Below are positions 15,995-25,302 of a stretch of DNA of 35,266 bases, in pieces (the stretch's first letter is position 1; each line of letters begins with the position of its first letter). Under the pieces are notes generated by a model, which made no database searches, had not been told where the DNA came from, and was given only the letters and a program-made list of their open reading frames with translations. A program made the position numbers and the translations under genes. Origin of the DNA: Nocardiopsis sp. JB363 (GTDB lineage: Bacteria; Actinomycetota; Actinomycetes; Streptosporangiales; Streptosporangiaceae); contig NZ_FRFF01000114.1 of NCBI RefSeq assembly GCF_900143625.1, positions 1-35,266 of the forward strand. Direction: 5' to 3'.

Positions 15995-17905
15995 TCAGAG
16001 GTGAGGGGACAGGAGGGTGAGCAGGTCCTGGTCGCCGCGGTCGGTCAGGTGGGCCATGAGCCGGGCCGGACCCGTGTCCTCGGGCAGACCGACGGCGTGG
16101 ACCAGCGCGGCCCGGCCGTCGGAGTCCGAACGTCCGGCCAGGTACAGGGCGCCGGCGAGCGGGTCGTCGGGGACGGCGTTCGCCTTGTGGAACCGGCACA
16201 GGACCCGACCCTTGGTGAGGGTGATGAAGGCGTGGTCACCGACCTGGGCGTCCTCGACCAGGAGCAGGGGGCGGATCGAGTTCATCAGCGGCTGGTTCTT
16301 CCACGCGGCGATGGAGGCCCGGTCACCGATGTACACCGGCAGGCGACATCCCGGGCTCATCCCCAACTTCACGGCGAAACCGCTGGGGATGGGGAACCCC
16401 GACCCGCGCAGGTGCTCGTTGTTGAGCTCCACCCGCAGCCACCACAGACCGTCGGGGTCACGGAAGCAGCGGCGGGTTCTCTCGGCCGTCCGCCGGGGCC
16501 GGTAGTCGGTCTGCGCCGACACGGTGCCCGGCAGGGCCACCCGACCGGGGCGGGGTCGGGTGAACTCGCTGCCGGCGGCCATGGCGCGGATCGAACTCTC
16601 GGTGATGTCGAACCAGTCGGTGATGCGTTCGACGAGCGTTCCCACCGGCATCTCGCCGCCGGCCTCGGCCAGTTGGCGGCGCATCGTCTCCTCCAGACCG
16701 ACGTACTCTCTGCCGCCCCAGGCGCGGAGCCCGAACAGTCTCCGGTCCCGGCGCATGATGCGCGCGTCGCCGTGGATGCGTTCTCGGAAACCGGACTCGT
16801 TGAAGCCGGGGCCGACCCGTTCGACGAGTTCGTTGAAGTGCAGGGGCCGCCCGACGGCGGTCAGCACGGCGAAGGCCTTGTCGGGGAGGTTGCGCCCCCA
16901 ACGCAGGAGGTGGTCGTCCATCACGCGTGCGTGCGGTAGCGCGGACAGCCACGCCCGGACGTGTGCGGCGGGGACGCCCCCGTCGAGGGGAACGAGTTCG
17001 GCCTCCTCCAGGGGGATCACGATCCGGTGGGCCAGTTCCTCGGTGAGCCGCTCCACCAGTGTGGTGGAGGCCTCGGAGGTGACCCAGCCGTCGACGACGC
17101 GGTGGTCGGGCAGCAGCGCCAACAGGACGTCGCCCACGCGCAGGTCGAGGGAGGGGAGGGTGTCGGGGTACTCGGGGGACAGGTCCCAGAAGGCGTCGAG
17201 CGGGGTGGCCGCGCCCAGGTCCCGCGACAGGTCGAGCAGGTGCGCGGCGACGCGTGCGCCTTGGGCGCCGTCGAGTCGCGCGCGCACTTCCTGGCCGACC
17301 TGTTTGTGGATCTGCCGGATCCGTTCCCGGGTGACCCCGAAGCGTGAGCCGAGGCTGTCCAGGGTTTCGAGGTGCAGGGTGAGGACCCGGCGGCCGGCCA
17401 CGGCGCGGCGTCGCGGGTCGGCGGTGGCGAACCACCTCTCGATCTCGGTGAAGAGCGGGCCGGTGCCGGGCCCGGTGGGCGGCGCCTGGCGGGGCAACCG
17501 TTTCAGCACGGTCAGGTACAGATCGTGCAGGTACTTGTGGGAGCCCTCGGCGTCGGACCACTCGCGTGGGGGCGTGCCGAGGACGTCGGGGTGCTCATCG
17601 GTGAGATAGAGGGCGGGCATGACCTCGCCCGGGGCGAGGTCCTCCCAGTGCTCCAGGGTGAGGTGGGCCAGGCCGGCGGCCAGGTGGTCGGAGCCGACCG
17701 TGTGCAGGGCCAAGGGCAGGCGCACCTGCCGCCACCAGTGTTCCTCGAAGAGGTCGGGGTGTCCCAGGGCCTGCTGGACGGATTCGTCACAGGTGCCGTC
17801 GAGGGGCGGGACGAGGTGGGTGAGCCGGATGTCGAGTGACCGGGACAAGGGCGACCTTTCCGTGGTCGGGGGATCGGGGGGTGACGATTCGTGCGGCGGG
17901 AACAT
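15995..17905 (-). CDS. Large protein with sigma-70 region-4-like HTH and HARE-like winged helix
   Basis: Predicted 636-aa soluble protein. Around residues 174-210 it has a clear sigma region-4-type helix-turn-helix (LDSLGSRFGVTRERIRQIHKQV), but regions 1-3 of a sigma factor are absent. Around 340-400 a segment (AVGRPLHFNELVERVG, then RRDRRLFGLRAWGG) looks like a HARE-HTH/winged-helix domain, and a similar segment may recur at ~415-445. The C-terminal ~130 residues are of unknown fold. GGGAGGAA lies 6 nt before the ATG at 17905, which is why that start is preferred to frames opening earlier (17998). A DNA-binding regulator or defence-related sensor is possible; function unknown. Confidence 0.78.
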   Translation of the reverse strand: MFPPHESSPPDPPTTERSPLSRSLDIRLTHLVPPLDGTCDESVQQALGHPDLFEEHWWRQVRLPLALHTVGSDHLAAGLAHLTLEHWEDLAPGEVMPALYLTDEHPDVLGTPPREWSDAEGSHKYLHDLYLTVLKRLPRQAPPTGPGTGPLFTEIERWFATADPRRRAVAGRRVLTLHLETLDSLGSRFGVTRERIRQIHKQVGQEVRARLDGAQGARVAAHLLDLSRDLGAATPLDAFWDLSPEYPDTLPSLDLRVGDVLLALLPDHRVVDGWVTSEASTTLVERLTEELAHRIVIPLEEAELVPLDGGVPAAHVRAWLSALPHARVMDDHLLRWGRNLPDKAFAVLTAVGRPLHFNELVERVGPGFNESGFRERIHGDARIMRRDRRLFGLRAWGGREYVGLEETMRRQLAEAGGEMPVGTLVERITDWFDITESSIRAMAAGSEFTRPRPGRVALPGTVSAQTDYRPRRTAERTRRCFRDPDGLWWLRVELNNEHLRGSGFPIPSGFAVKLGMSPGCRLPVYIGDRASIAAWKNQPLMNSIRPLLLVEDAQVGDHAFITLTKGRVLCRFHKANAVPDDPLAGALYLAGRSDSDGRAALVHAVGLPEDTGPARLMAHLTDRGDQDLLTLLSPHL

Positions 17906-18151
17906 CACACGTTCCTCCCACGTGGGCGGCGCCCTGGCGGGGGTTATGCGGGACGCGCATAGCGGTCGGTGGGTGCCGCTGCTCAGGGGCGGTGTCATTC
18001 GCCCGGGGCGTCGACCTCCCCCGGTCGAGAGCGAGCGGAGACTCTCCCCGGTCGCCGAAGCCGGAGTGGACGGCAGCCCTGGTCGACGAGGATCCGTTCC
18101 GGCGCTGTCGTCCCTCGCGTGGTTCGCTCCATGGACGCCATGTTAAACGAG

Positions 18152-18180
18152 CGGTTCGGGGGCGTTCCCCCGACCGTTTT
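18152..18180 (+). terminator. Intrinsic-terminator-like hairpin with T4 tail
   Basis: CGGT(T)CGGGGG (18152-18162) pairs with CCCCCGACCG (18167-18176) with one bulged T and a 4-nt loop. TTTT (18177-18180) follows on the + strand. No plus-strand gene is evident upstream, so it may end an antisense or small RNA leaving the promoter region of the minus-strand gene. Confidence 0.45.
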
Positions 18181-18778
18181 CGGGCCGCTCGAAACCGACC
18201 GAAAGGCCATTGACGGTGATGCGGATGCCGTTGCCGGCGGGAACCACGAGTGGATCGGAGGAGTTTCCCGGGAGGCCGCCAAGGCCTACCCGCGGGCCGG
18301 CCCACCGGCGGCTCGACACCACCGAGCCGGACTTCGTACGGCCGGCGGTCTTCGATCACCGTCCCGGACTCGGCCCGCTATGTCCACCATCACGCTCCCC
18401 GCGGCTCTGCGGCCGGAGGAGGCCCGCGATGCTCGCTCCGTTTCGGGAGGACGCGCCGACACCTACACGCCCACTCCCTCGATACAGGAAGGACCGCTCG
18501 TCCACCAACGGGCCCCTTTCGGCCCACGGTCCCACACGAACGTACTCGGCTCGCTCAGTGCCGGCGGATGTGAGAAGCGGGGATAGATATCATAATTCCC
18601 GCTCCACTTTTGTCGTAAACGCGGATTTCGGCCGCGAATCGATAAAGAAAAAAGCCGATGGATTCGACTTGTGGGGAGAATTATGTCGGGATTATCTTTG
18701 TCGCGGAGGGAAGTGCCGGCCGAGAGGTTCGTCCCGGGAGGGGAATCATGGACAACGGCGAGGGCTGAGAACGACATC

Positions 18779-18809
18779 GGGCGCCCGGTATCCTGTGCTC
18801 CGGGCGCCC
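18779..18809 (-). terminator. Hairpin after the 369-aa hypothetical gene
   Basis: Perfect 10-bp stem (GGGCGCCCGG at 18779-18788 with CCGGGCGCCC at 18800-18809) and 11-nt loop, ten bases past the stop codon of the minus-strand gene. Confidence 0.8.
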
Positions 18810-18818
18810 ATAGGTGAA

Positions 18819-19928
18819 TCAGTCGTCGTTTTCCATTGCCGTATTTATTTCTGGGAAATTCGCAGAACTGTTTTTCATGCCCTCATTCGGCCACACCCAG
18901 GAGATCCCGTAGTCCGTATGAGATGAGATGTCTTCGCCCTCGAAGATGCGGTAGAGGTAATTTCCTCCGTCGTGGAGTTCGAGGTGACGTCCTTCTGTTG
19001 GGAGGGGTTCGATATGGCCCGCGCCATTGACAGTGCTTCGGAACCACCAGGCTCGCAATGGTGGGAAGGTCGGCGAGAAGACCAGATGGAATTCGAGTCT
19101 TTCCATGGAATCGGTTCTGACTGTCGATGACAGGTATGGATGTGCCTTCACATTGCTCGATACATGAAGTCGACATCCGAAGGAATAAAGACCATCCGCA
19201 GGGGTGAGCTCTCGATGGATGCGCAGCCTGTACCAGAGCCCGGATCCGAGAAGGTCTCTCTGTTCGACGACAGCGCAGCCGAACATCTCCTCCAAGCGGA
19301 GCAGGCCGGAGCGATTCTCAGCATGGTATTGGTGACTGCCCTCGAGTTCACGTGCGCACGGATCCGTATACGCTCGTACCCACCTAGTGGTGTCCTGTCT
19401 GTTCAGGGCGCCGATCTCGGAGAACCGGCAGTAATGGGAGATCGCCACTGTGATCAGCGGGCTTCCCGTCTCCTTCGAGGTGGGTGAAGCCGGTTCGGTC
19501 TCTCTCGGAGGGGCGACCTGGAGCATCGCTGACACCAGTTCCGTCGCTCGGTTCTCCCGGCGTTCCACACTGCGCAGGTTGTCCACGGTCATGCGTCGTG
19601 ACTCAGGGTCGGTGGAGGTGCGCAGGTCGGCGTTGTACGCCTTGCGTCTGGCGGTCAACGAGTACTGGGGATACCGAGGATCGAACCCCAAAGCGACCAG
19701 TAACGCGCCGCGCAAGCGAGGGTCCTCGAGGGATTCGACCAGGCTCCGTAATCGTTCGACCAGTTGTTCCGGAGCGGGGTTCGGAAATTGTCTCCAGCGT
19801 TGGGTTCGGAGGGCATCGCATAGTTCGGGTTCCTGAGCGATCTTGCCCGGGGTACACCCCATACCGCGGCGCAGCTCTCTCAGACACGCTTCGTATGAGT
19901 GCCGGGAGTCGGAGTTTTCTTCGTCCAT
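18819..19928 (-). CDS. Hypothetical protein with N-terminal helical module (369 aa)
   Basis: Predicted soluble 369-aa protein, not recognised. From the preferred ATG (19926-19928, with AAGGG upstream) the first ~150 residues are helical and Arg/Glu-rich: SYEACLRELRRGMGC, then LVERLRSLVESLEDPRLRGA, SLTARRKAYNADL and LRSVERRENRATELVSAML. This layout recalls the N-terminal regulatory module of many actinobacterial signalling or effector proteins. The C-terminal ~200 residues are rich in beta-type and aromatic segments (WYRLRIHRELTPADG, LEFHLVFSPTFPPLRAWWF). The frame remains open to a TTG at 20063. GC content is lower than in neighbours, which may indicate transfer. Confidence 0.7.
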   Translation of the reverse strand: MDEENSDSRHSYEACLRELRRGMGCTPGKIAQEPELCDALRTQRWRQFPNPAPEQLVERLRSLVESLEDPRLRGALLVALGFDPRYPQYSLTARRKAYNADLRTSTDPESRRMTVDNLRSVERRENRATELVSAMLQVAPPRETEPASPTSKETGSPLITVAISHYCRFSEIGALNRQDTTRWVRAYTDPCARELEGSHQYHAENRSGLLRLEEMFGCAVVEQRDLLGSGLWYRLRIHRELTPADGLYSFGCRLHVSSNVKAHPYLSSTVRTDSMERLEFHLVFSPTFPPLRAWWFRSTVNGAGHIEPLPTEGRHLELHDGGNYLYRIFEGEDISSHTDYGISWVWPNEGMKNSSANFPEINTAMENDD

Positions 19929-20124
19929 CCGGCGTACCCTTCGCGTCCCCTGATGGTGCCCTTGCACCCATAATGCCCCCGAATCGGGCACTTCCGCGGT
20001 TGGGAGCAACAACCTAGCCTGGGGGTAAGCCGGCGACAAGGGATCGACTTCTCCGATCCGCAACGATCCTCACCCTGAGCACTCTCCCGAGATTGGTCTT
20101 TCAGGAGAGATCGGAAGGTACGTC

Positions 20125-20307
20125 ATGTCAGCCACCCTCATCCTGATCGTCGCCACCGCCATAACGTTCTTCCTGGTCGGCGCCGTCGTCGTCGCCACCC
20201 TCGCGATGGCCGCGCTGTCGCACAACCAGGACCGCATGCAGCGTCGGGTTCGGCTCTGGCAGGACGAGGCCGCCCGGCGAAGCCGTTCGGACGAATCGCA
20301 CACCTGA
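20125..20307 (+). CDS. Small single-pass membrane protein (60 aa)
   Basis: A 60-aa protein with one N-terminal transmembrane helix (residues ~4-31, LILIVATAITFFLVGAVVV...) and a basic cytoplasmic tail (DRMQRRVRLWQDEAARRSR). GGAAGG lies 6 nt upstream of the ATG, good support for translation. It starts a rightward run of genes and is divergent from the 369-aa gene. Function unknown; such proteins often modulate larger membrane complexes. Confidence 0.65.
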   Translation: MSATLILIVATAITFFLVGAVVVATLAMAALSHNQDRMQRRVRLWQDEAARRSRSDESHT

Positions 20308-20407
20308 AGGGGCGGGTGGCCCGGGGGCGCGCTCCGGGCCACGGCACCGGTCGGTACGATCCTCGGTGAGCCGAGGACCTGGTCGGCCAGGGTGAGAGGA
20401 ACGAACG

Positions 20408-21091
20408 TTGTTGTACGCGGGCACCTTCACGATCGTCGCCCATGATCGACGCAGCGGTGCGTGCGGTGTGGCGATCAGCAGCCGGATGCCGGCGATCGGG
20501 GCGCTGACGGTGTTCGCGCACGCCGAGGTCGGGGCCGTCGCCACCCAGGCGCTCATCAATCCGCTGCTGGGCGTGGACACCCTGGAACTGCTGCGTTCCC
20601 TACCCGCGCGGGAGGCGTTGGACGGGGCGTTGACCCAGGACCCCGACCCCGACTCGCGGCAGGTGGTCGTGGTGGACCGCCAGGGCCGCTCGGCCGCGCA
20701 CACCGGCTCCATGACCCACCCCTGGTGCGGTCACCGGACCGGGGACGGCTTCGCGGTGGCGGGCAACATCCTGACCGGCGCGGGCACACTCGACGCGATG
20801 GTCGACGCGTGGTCGGCCGAGCCCGACCTCACCCTCGACGAACGGCTGCTGGGCGCCCTGGAAGCGGGGCAGGCCGCCGGGGGCGACCGCAGGGGCAGGC
20901 AGAGCGCCGCCCTGTACGTGCACACCGGCAACCCCTACCCCTACCTGGACCTGAGGGTGGACGAACACCCCGACCCGGTCGCCGAACTGCGCCGGGTGCA
21001 CGGGGTGGCCCGGCGGGAGCTGTTGCCGTTCGTGGACGCCCTGCCCACCCGGGACAATCCCTCGGGTTCCTTCGAACGACTCCACGAGTAG
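20408..21091 (+). CDS. DUF1028 family protein (Ntn-hydrolase-like)
   Basis: Predicted 227-aa cytoplasmic protein with the DUF1028 opening TFTIVAHDRRSGACGVAISS, followed by the family's VGAVATQALINPLLG and HTGSMTHPWCGHRTGDGFAVAGNIL segments. The fold is related to N-terminal nucleophile hydrolases, but the biochemical role is unknown. The start is TTG (20408-20410, or the adjacent TTG at 20411), seven bases after GAGAGGA. It is followed within 50 bp by the SEC-C gene on the same strand, so the two may be co-transcribed. Confidence 0.88.
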   Translation: MLYAGTFTIVAHDRRSGACGVAISSRMPAIGALTVFAHAEVGAVATQALINPLLGVDTLELLRSLPAREALDGALTQDPDPDSRQVVVVDRQGRSAAHTGSMTHPWCGHRTGDGFAVAGNILTGAGTLDAMVDAWSAEPDLTLDERLLGALEAGQAAGGDRRGRQSAALYVHTGNPYPYLDLRVDEHPDPVAELRRVHGVARRELLPFVDALPTRDNPSGSFERLHE

Positions 21092-21140
21092 TCCACCCGC
21101 GTGAGGTCCGCCACGCACCCACTGCTCCTAGCCTGGTGGA

Positions 21141-22043
21141 ATGACCGAACCTGCCTACTCGGCCCCGCTCTCGCCCCAGCTGGTGGCGGCCATCCTCGAC
21201 ATGGACCTGCCCCAGCACCTGCTCGACGACCTGGCCCAGACCCCCGACCAGACGGGGGACATCCTCTTGGGCGCCGCGGCCGAGCTGCGCGAGCGACGCC
21301 CCGACCTGGCCCGTCAGGTGCTCGACCTGCTGCGCGAACACCCCCCGGAACCCGACTATCGCCAGTACGCCACCCACATGCTGGCGGGTCTGCTCCGCTC
21401 GCAGGGGGCGGCGGAAGAGGCCGACGGGCTCATCGCCGAGCTGATGAGCCCGGGGGTGTTGGGCCGACCCATGGCCGCGGTGCTCGCCGACGAATTCGCC
21501 GCCGCCGGGGACCTCGACCGTGCCCTGTACTGCTACAACATCGCCTGCCGCAGCATCCTCGCCGAACCGGTGGAGCTATTGGAGCGCATGGACCCCATGG
21601 GGTTGTTGCCGCTGATGGGTCGCGCGCAGGTGCGTGAACGGCTCGGGCTGCCCGAGGACGAACACGACCGCGCGGTGCTGGCGGTCGACGAGGCCCGGCC
21701 TTCCCTGGAGGAGGAGATGGGGCTGTTGGCCGAACCGGTCGAGACCGGCCCCGAGGCACGGGTGGTGCTCACCGGGCGCGAGCCACGGCATTACCTGGAG
21801 GTCGAACGCGCGCTGCGTGAGGACGGGGGCGGGCATCGGGTGGTTCTCGCCGACGCGGCGGAGATCGACGCCTACGCCGGCGAGCACGGGCTCGATCCGG
21901 TCGCGGAGGAGACCCGGAGCGCGTGGGCGCGCACCCTGCCCGAGGACCGCGCGCTCGCCTGGCCACCGGAACGCAATGGGCCCTGCTGGTGCGGTTCGGG
22001 TCGCAAGTACAAGAAATGCTGCGGGTCTGCGTCGGGGCGCTGA
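21141..22043 (+). CDS. SEC-C motif protein
   Basis: Predicted 300-aa soluble protein ending in a SEC-C zinc motif: GPCWCGSGRKYKKCCG (residues ~281-296), the CxCGS-x5-KCC pattern found at the end of SecA and in many stand-alone proteins. The first ~170 residues are helical and repeat-like (AGDLDRALYCYNIACRSI resembles a TPR helix pair). A beta/alpha part follows (ARVVLTGREPRHYLEVERAL). The motif suggests zinc-dependent contact with ribosome, SecB-like or nucleic-acid partners; the actual role is unknown. No close ribosome site is obvious. It lies downstream of the DUF1028 gene on the same strand. Confidence 0.85.
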   Translation: MTEPAYSAPLSPQLVAAILDMDLPQHLLDDLAQTPDQTGDILLGAAAELRERRPDLARQVLDLLREHPPEPDYRQYATHMLAGLLRSQGAAEEADGLIAELMSPGVLGRPMAAVLADEFAAAGDLDRALYCYNIACRSILAEPVELLERMDPMGLLPLMGRAQVRERLGLPEDEHDRAVLAVDEARPSLEEEMGLLAEPVETGPEARVVLTGREPRHYLEVERALREDGGGHRVVLADAAEIDAYAGEHGLDPVAEETRSAWARTLPEDRALAWPPERNGPCWCGSGRKYKKCCGSASGR

Positions 22044-22310
22044 CCGGTGAGCGCCGCCGGCAGGAGGAGGGGCGTCCCTGGTGAGCGGCGCGTCCCGTCG
22101 GACGGGGCGCCCGGGTCACGCGGGGCCCGGCGGCTTCGCGGCCAACGGCCCGGGCAAAACCCGGGTATAGGTTCGCACGATTCGTGGGACTCGTGTATCA
22201 GCGGACTTCCCATCGGGTAGCGGAGCGTGTGCGACGCAGCCGACAGTCATGGGCTGTGGCTGTGTGTCACATCGACGCGCGTCGACAACCCGTACCCGTG
22301 AGGGAGAACC

Positions 22311-24587
22311 ATGGCCAAGGAAACCAACCCGATCAAGGCGGCGGTCGACAAGGTCTCGGAGGCGGTCTCGGGGGAGAAGGACCCCGCCGCGGACATCCCC
22401 GGTCGCCCGACCGAGCAGTCTCCTCCCCTGGAGGAACCGACCGAACCGCAGGGTCCCCTCCCGCGCAAACCCGACCAGGACGCCCCCGGCTCGTACACGG
22501 CGACGGGCCGCCCGGTGGAGGGTCTGGCCGATGCGCGCTCCCAGGAGAGCGCCTACCTGACCAACGCCCAGGGCACGCGTCTGCCCGACTCCGACCACTC
22601 GCTCAAGGCGGGCCCCCGCGGTCCGGTGCTCCTGCAGGACCATCACCTGCGGGAGAAGATCATGCACTTCGACCACGAGCGCATCCCCGAACGCGTGGTG
22701 CACGCGCGTGGAGCCGGGGCCCACGGTGTGTTCAAGGGATACGGAACGGCCGGGAGCGTCACCAAGGCGGCCTTCCTGGGCAAGGACGTGGAGACCCCGA
22801 CGTTCACGCGGTTCTCCACGGTGGCCGGTTCCCGGGGTTCGATGGACACCGCCCGCGACACCCGCGGGTTCGCCACGAAGTTCTACACCTCCGAGGGCGT
22901 CTACGACCTGGTCGGCAACAACATCGCGGTGTTCTTCATCCAGGACGCGATCAAGTTCCCCGACGTCGTGCACTCGGTCAAACCGCACCCGGACCGGGAG
23001 ATCCCCCAGGCCCAGAGCGCGCACGACAGCTTCTGGGACTTCCTGTCCCTGCACACCGAGGCGCTGCACCACACGATGTGGTTCATGGCCGACCGCGGCG
23101 TTCCGCGCTCGTACCGGACCATGGAGGGCTTCGGCGTCCACACGTGGCGGTTGGTCAACGACAGCGGCGAGACCACGCTGGTCAAGTTCCACTGGAAACC
23201 CAAGGCGGGGGTGCACTCCCTGGTCTGGGAGGAGGCGCAGCTCATCGCCGGCGCGGACCCCGACTTCCACCGCAGGGACCTGGCCGACGCGATCGAGGCG
23301 GGCGTCTTCCCCGAGTGGGAACTGGGCATCCAGACCTTCCCGGACACGCCCGACCAGATGTTCGAGGGCATCGACCTGCTGGACCCGACCAAGATCGTCC
23401 CCGAGGAGCTGGCCCCGGTCCAGCCGATCGGTCTGCTCACGCTGAACGCCAACCCGTCCAACTACTTCGCCGAGACCGAGCAGGTCGCCTTCCACCCGGG
23501 CCACCTGGTGCCCGGCATCGACGTCACCGACGACCCGTTGCTGGCCGGACGCCTGTTCTCCTACCTGGACACCCAGCTCACCCGGCTGGGCGGTCCCAAC
23601 TTCGGGCAGGTGCCGATCAACCGTACGCACGCGCCCGTCAACGACATGCTGCGCGACGGTATGCACCAGACGGCCGTGCACGAGGGCGTCGCCCCGTACA
23701 AGCCCAACAGTCTGGACGGCGGCTGCCCGTTCTTCGCCGGCGCCGAAGAGGGCGGATACGTCGAGGTGCCCGCGCGGGTGGAGGCGTCCCGGAAGGTCCG
23801 AGAGGCACCGGAGTCGTTCGCCGACCACTTCAGCCAGCCGCGTCTCTTCTGGCTGAGCCTGTCGTCGGTCGAGCGGGAGCACACCATCTCCGCGTTCACC
23901 TTCGAACTCGGCAAGTGCTACGAGGACGCGATCAAGGAACGCACTCTACGGGTGCTCGCCGAGGTCGACCCCTACCTGTGCGAACAGGTGGCCAACGGCC
24001 TCGGGCTTCCGGCGCCCAAGGCCACCCGTGAACTCGAATCGCCCACACCCAGTCCCGCGCTCTCACAGCTGGGCGGCACGTGGCCGACCAAGGGTCGGGT
24101 GATCGGCATCATCGCCGACGACGGCTCGGACCTGGACGTGGTCCGCGCGCTCCGGGCCGAGGTCTTCGACGGTGGCATGGTGCCGCTCGTGATCGCTCCC
24201 ACCGGTGGGGCGCTCGGTGCGTCCGGCGATGACCCGATCACCGTGCAGCGCAGCTTCGCCACCGCCCGGTCGGTGGAGTTCGACGCGCTGATCGTGGCGG
24301 GGCTCCCCGCCTCGGGGGACGACGCCAACCCGTCCCGTGACGGCAAGGCGTGGACCGGGGGCTCCGCCGCCGTCGACCCGCGGGTCTCGCTCATGCTCAA
24401 CGAGGCCTACCGACACGCCAAGGCGCTGGGCGCCCTGACCGTGGCCCGGCCGGCGCTCGACGCGGCCGGGGTTCCCGTCGAGTCGCTCGGTGTGATTGTG
24501 GGCGACCAGGGCGGGAGCATCCTGCGAGAGGTCGTCGACCTGCTCGGACGGCACCGGGTCTGGGACCGGTTCCCCACCCACGCCTGA
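22311..24587 (+). CDS. katE: Catalase HPII, large-subunit type
   Basis: Predicted 758-aa heme (probably heme d) catalase that removes H2O2. Alignment by eye to E. coli HPII places distal His131 in RIPERVVHARGAGAHG, distal Asn204 in VGNNIAVFF, proximal Tyr418 in RLFSYLDTQLTRLG, and His395 (AFHPGH) at the residue that cross-links to that Tyr in HPII. The C-terminal ~150 residues form the flavodoxin/GATase-like domain unique to large catalases (RVIGIIADDGSD...). GAGGGAG precedes the ATG. A GGGTAT at 22163-22168 resembles a stress-sigma -10. In sporulating actinomycetes this enzyme usually serves stationary-phase or spore protection. Confidence 0.97.
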   Translation: MAKETNPIKAAVDKVSEAVSGEKDPAADIPGRPTEQSPPLEEPTEPQGPLPRKPDQDAPGSYTATGRPVEGLADARSQESAYLTNAQGTRLPDSDHSLKAGPRGPVLLQDHHLREKIMHFDHERIPERVVHARGAGAHGVFKGYGTAGSVTKAAFLGKDVETPTFTRFSTVAGSRGSMDTARDTRGFATKFYTSEGVYDLVGNNIAVFFIQDAIKFPDVVHSVKPHPDREIPQAQSAHDSFWDFLSLHTEALHHTMWFMADRGVPRSYRTMEGFGVHTWRLVNDSGETTLVKFHWKPKAGVHSLVWEEAQLIAGADPDFHRRDLADAIEAGVFPEWELGIQTFPDTPDQMFEGIDLLDPTKIVPEELAPVQPIGLLTLNANPSNYFAETEQVAFHPGHLVPGIDVTDDPLLAGRLFSYLDTQLTRLGGPNFGQVPINRTHAPVNDMLRDGMHQTAVHEGVAPYKPNSLDGGCPFFAGAEEGGYVEVPARVEASRKVREAPESFADHFSQPRLFWLSLSSVEREHTISAFTFELGKCYEDAIKERTLRVLAEVDPYLCEQVANGLGLPAPKATRELESPTPSPALSQLGGTWPTKGRVIGIIADDGSDLDVVRALRAEVFDGGMVPLVIAPTGGALGASGDDPITVQRSFATARSVEFDALIVAGLPASGDDANPSRDGKAWTGGSAAVDPRVSLMLNEAYRHAKALGALTVARPALDAAGVPVESLGVIVGDQGGSILREVVDLLGRHRVWDRFPTHA

Positions 24588-24604
24588 CCGAGGGTGGACG
24601 CGGT

Positions 24605-24636
24605 GGCCCCCGCGGAGCGAACGCTCCGCGGGGGCC
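24605..24636 (+). terminator. Hairpin terminator after katE
   Basis: Perfect 15-bp GC stem (24605-24619 with 24622-24636) around two unpaired As, followed by TT, 17 bp past the katE stop. Confidence 0.88.
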
Positions 24637-24894
24637 TTGTCCTGGTGGCCACATGTGGCAACGAGCTCGGACGGAGCGTGGAGAACAGGGCTCCTCGATT
24701 ACGGACGGTTTATAGGGCATTGTCGCAGGTGAATTCGGTTGTATGTTCGGAATGTGCGCTGAATTCGGTATCGGGTTTCTTTGGGTAGCGAGTTCATAAA
24801 ACCCTGTTGTAAGAAAAACAAATGGCGGACGCAAGGGTCTCGTGGCACGCTTCCTCTCGTCTCCTCACGGGGGCGAGAGCAAAGGAGTACGTGC
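24637..24894 (+). promoter_or_regulatory. AT-richer promoter region of the sapA-like cluster
   Basis: This gap has markedly lower GC than its flanks. A 10-bp direct repeat TGAATTCGGT occurs at 24730-24739 and 24760-24769, 30 bp (three helical turns) apart. TTGTCG (24720-24725) with a TATGTT 16 bp later is a weak candidate promoter between them. No gene is supported here; the first sapA-like ATG is at 24895. Confidence 0.4.
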
Positions 24895-25302
24895 ATGAGT
24901 GCACTTCGTGGAGCCGCCGTCGCCGCGGCTCTGGGGCTGGCGGCCACGGGGGTCCTGATCGCTTCCCCGGCCCACGCGGCCGCGTACAACGACGCCTGCG
25001 GCAGCGGATACGCCGTCATCAGCAAGCTGGAACTGGGTAACGAGGGCACCGCTTTCCTCACCCACAACGATTCCAGCGGCTACAAATGCGCAGTCACCGT
25101 GCGCAACACCCCCGGTGACGCGGTGGAGATGGGGATCCGGATCAAGCGCACGACCGATGACCCGAAGGACGCGATCCAGGACGCCGATCAGTACACGACC
25201 TACGCGGGCCCGGTCTACGTGCACGCCCCGGGAGTCTGTGTCGACTGGCACGGCTTCATCGACGGCGAGAACAACTTCGAGAACGGCAAGAACTGCGGCT
25301 GA
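24895..25302 (+). CDS. SapA-like spore-associated secreted protein, copy 1
   Basis: Predicted 135-aa exported protein. Sec signal peptide with hydrophobic core GAAVAAALGLAATGVLIA and cleavage after AHA (near residue 26). The mature part follows the spore-associated protein A pattern of Streptomyces: AYNDACGSGYAVI, a CAVTVRN strand, YTTYAGPVYVHAPGVCVDW and a C-terminal NCG. Four conserved cysteines could form two disulfides. The start at 24895 is preferred over frames opening at 24781 because AAAGGAG lies just upstream and the signal peptide begins there. First of three tandem paralogues. Likely spore- or hypha-surface protein. Confidence 0.87.
   Translation: MSALRGAAVAAALGLAATGVLIASPAHAAAYNDACGSGYAVISKLELGNEGTAFLTHNDSSGYKCAVTVRNTPGDAVEMGIRIKRTTDDPKDAIQDADQYTTYAGPVYVHAPGVCVDWHGFIDGENNFENGKNCG

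Larger units (their letters stand above)
17906..18818. other. 0.9-kb intergenic region, no gene supported
   Basis: Several frames of 60-200 codons cross it on both strands, but none has coding-like composition, a good ribosome site or family features. It holds a terminator-like hairpin with a T4 tail at 18152-18180, an AT-rich patch at ~18585-18680, and the terminator of the 369-aa gene at 18779-18809. Confidence 0.55.

Noticed and set aside
17969..18586. Overlapping frames of up to 205 codons in the 17.9-18.8 kb gap
   Set aside because: Several compete on both strands, all low-complexity, none with a good start; chance open frames of GC-rich DNA.
22116..23882. 588-codon minus-strand frame opposite katE
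   Set aside because: Antisense shadow of the catalase gene, produced by high GC at third positions.
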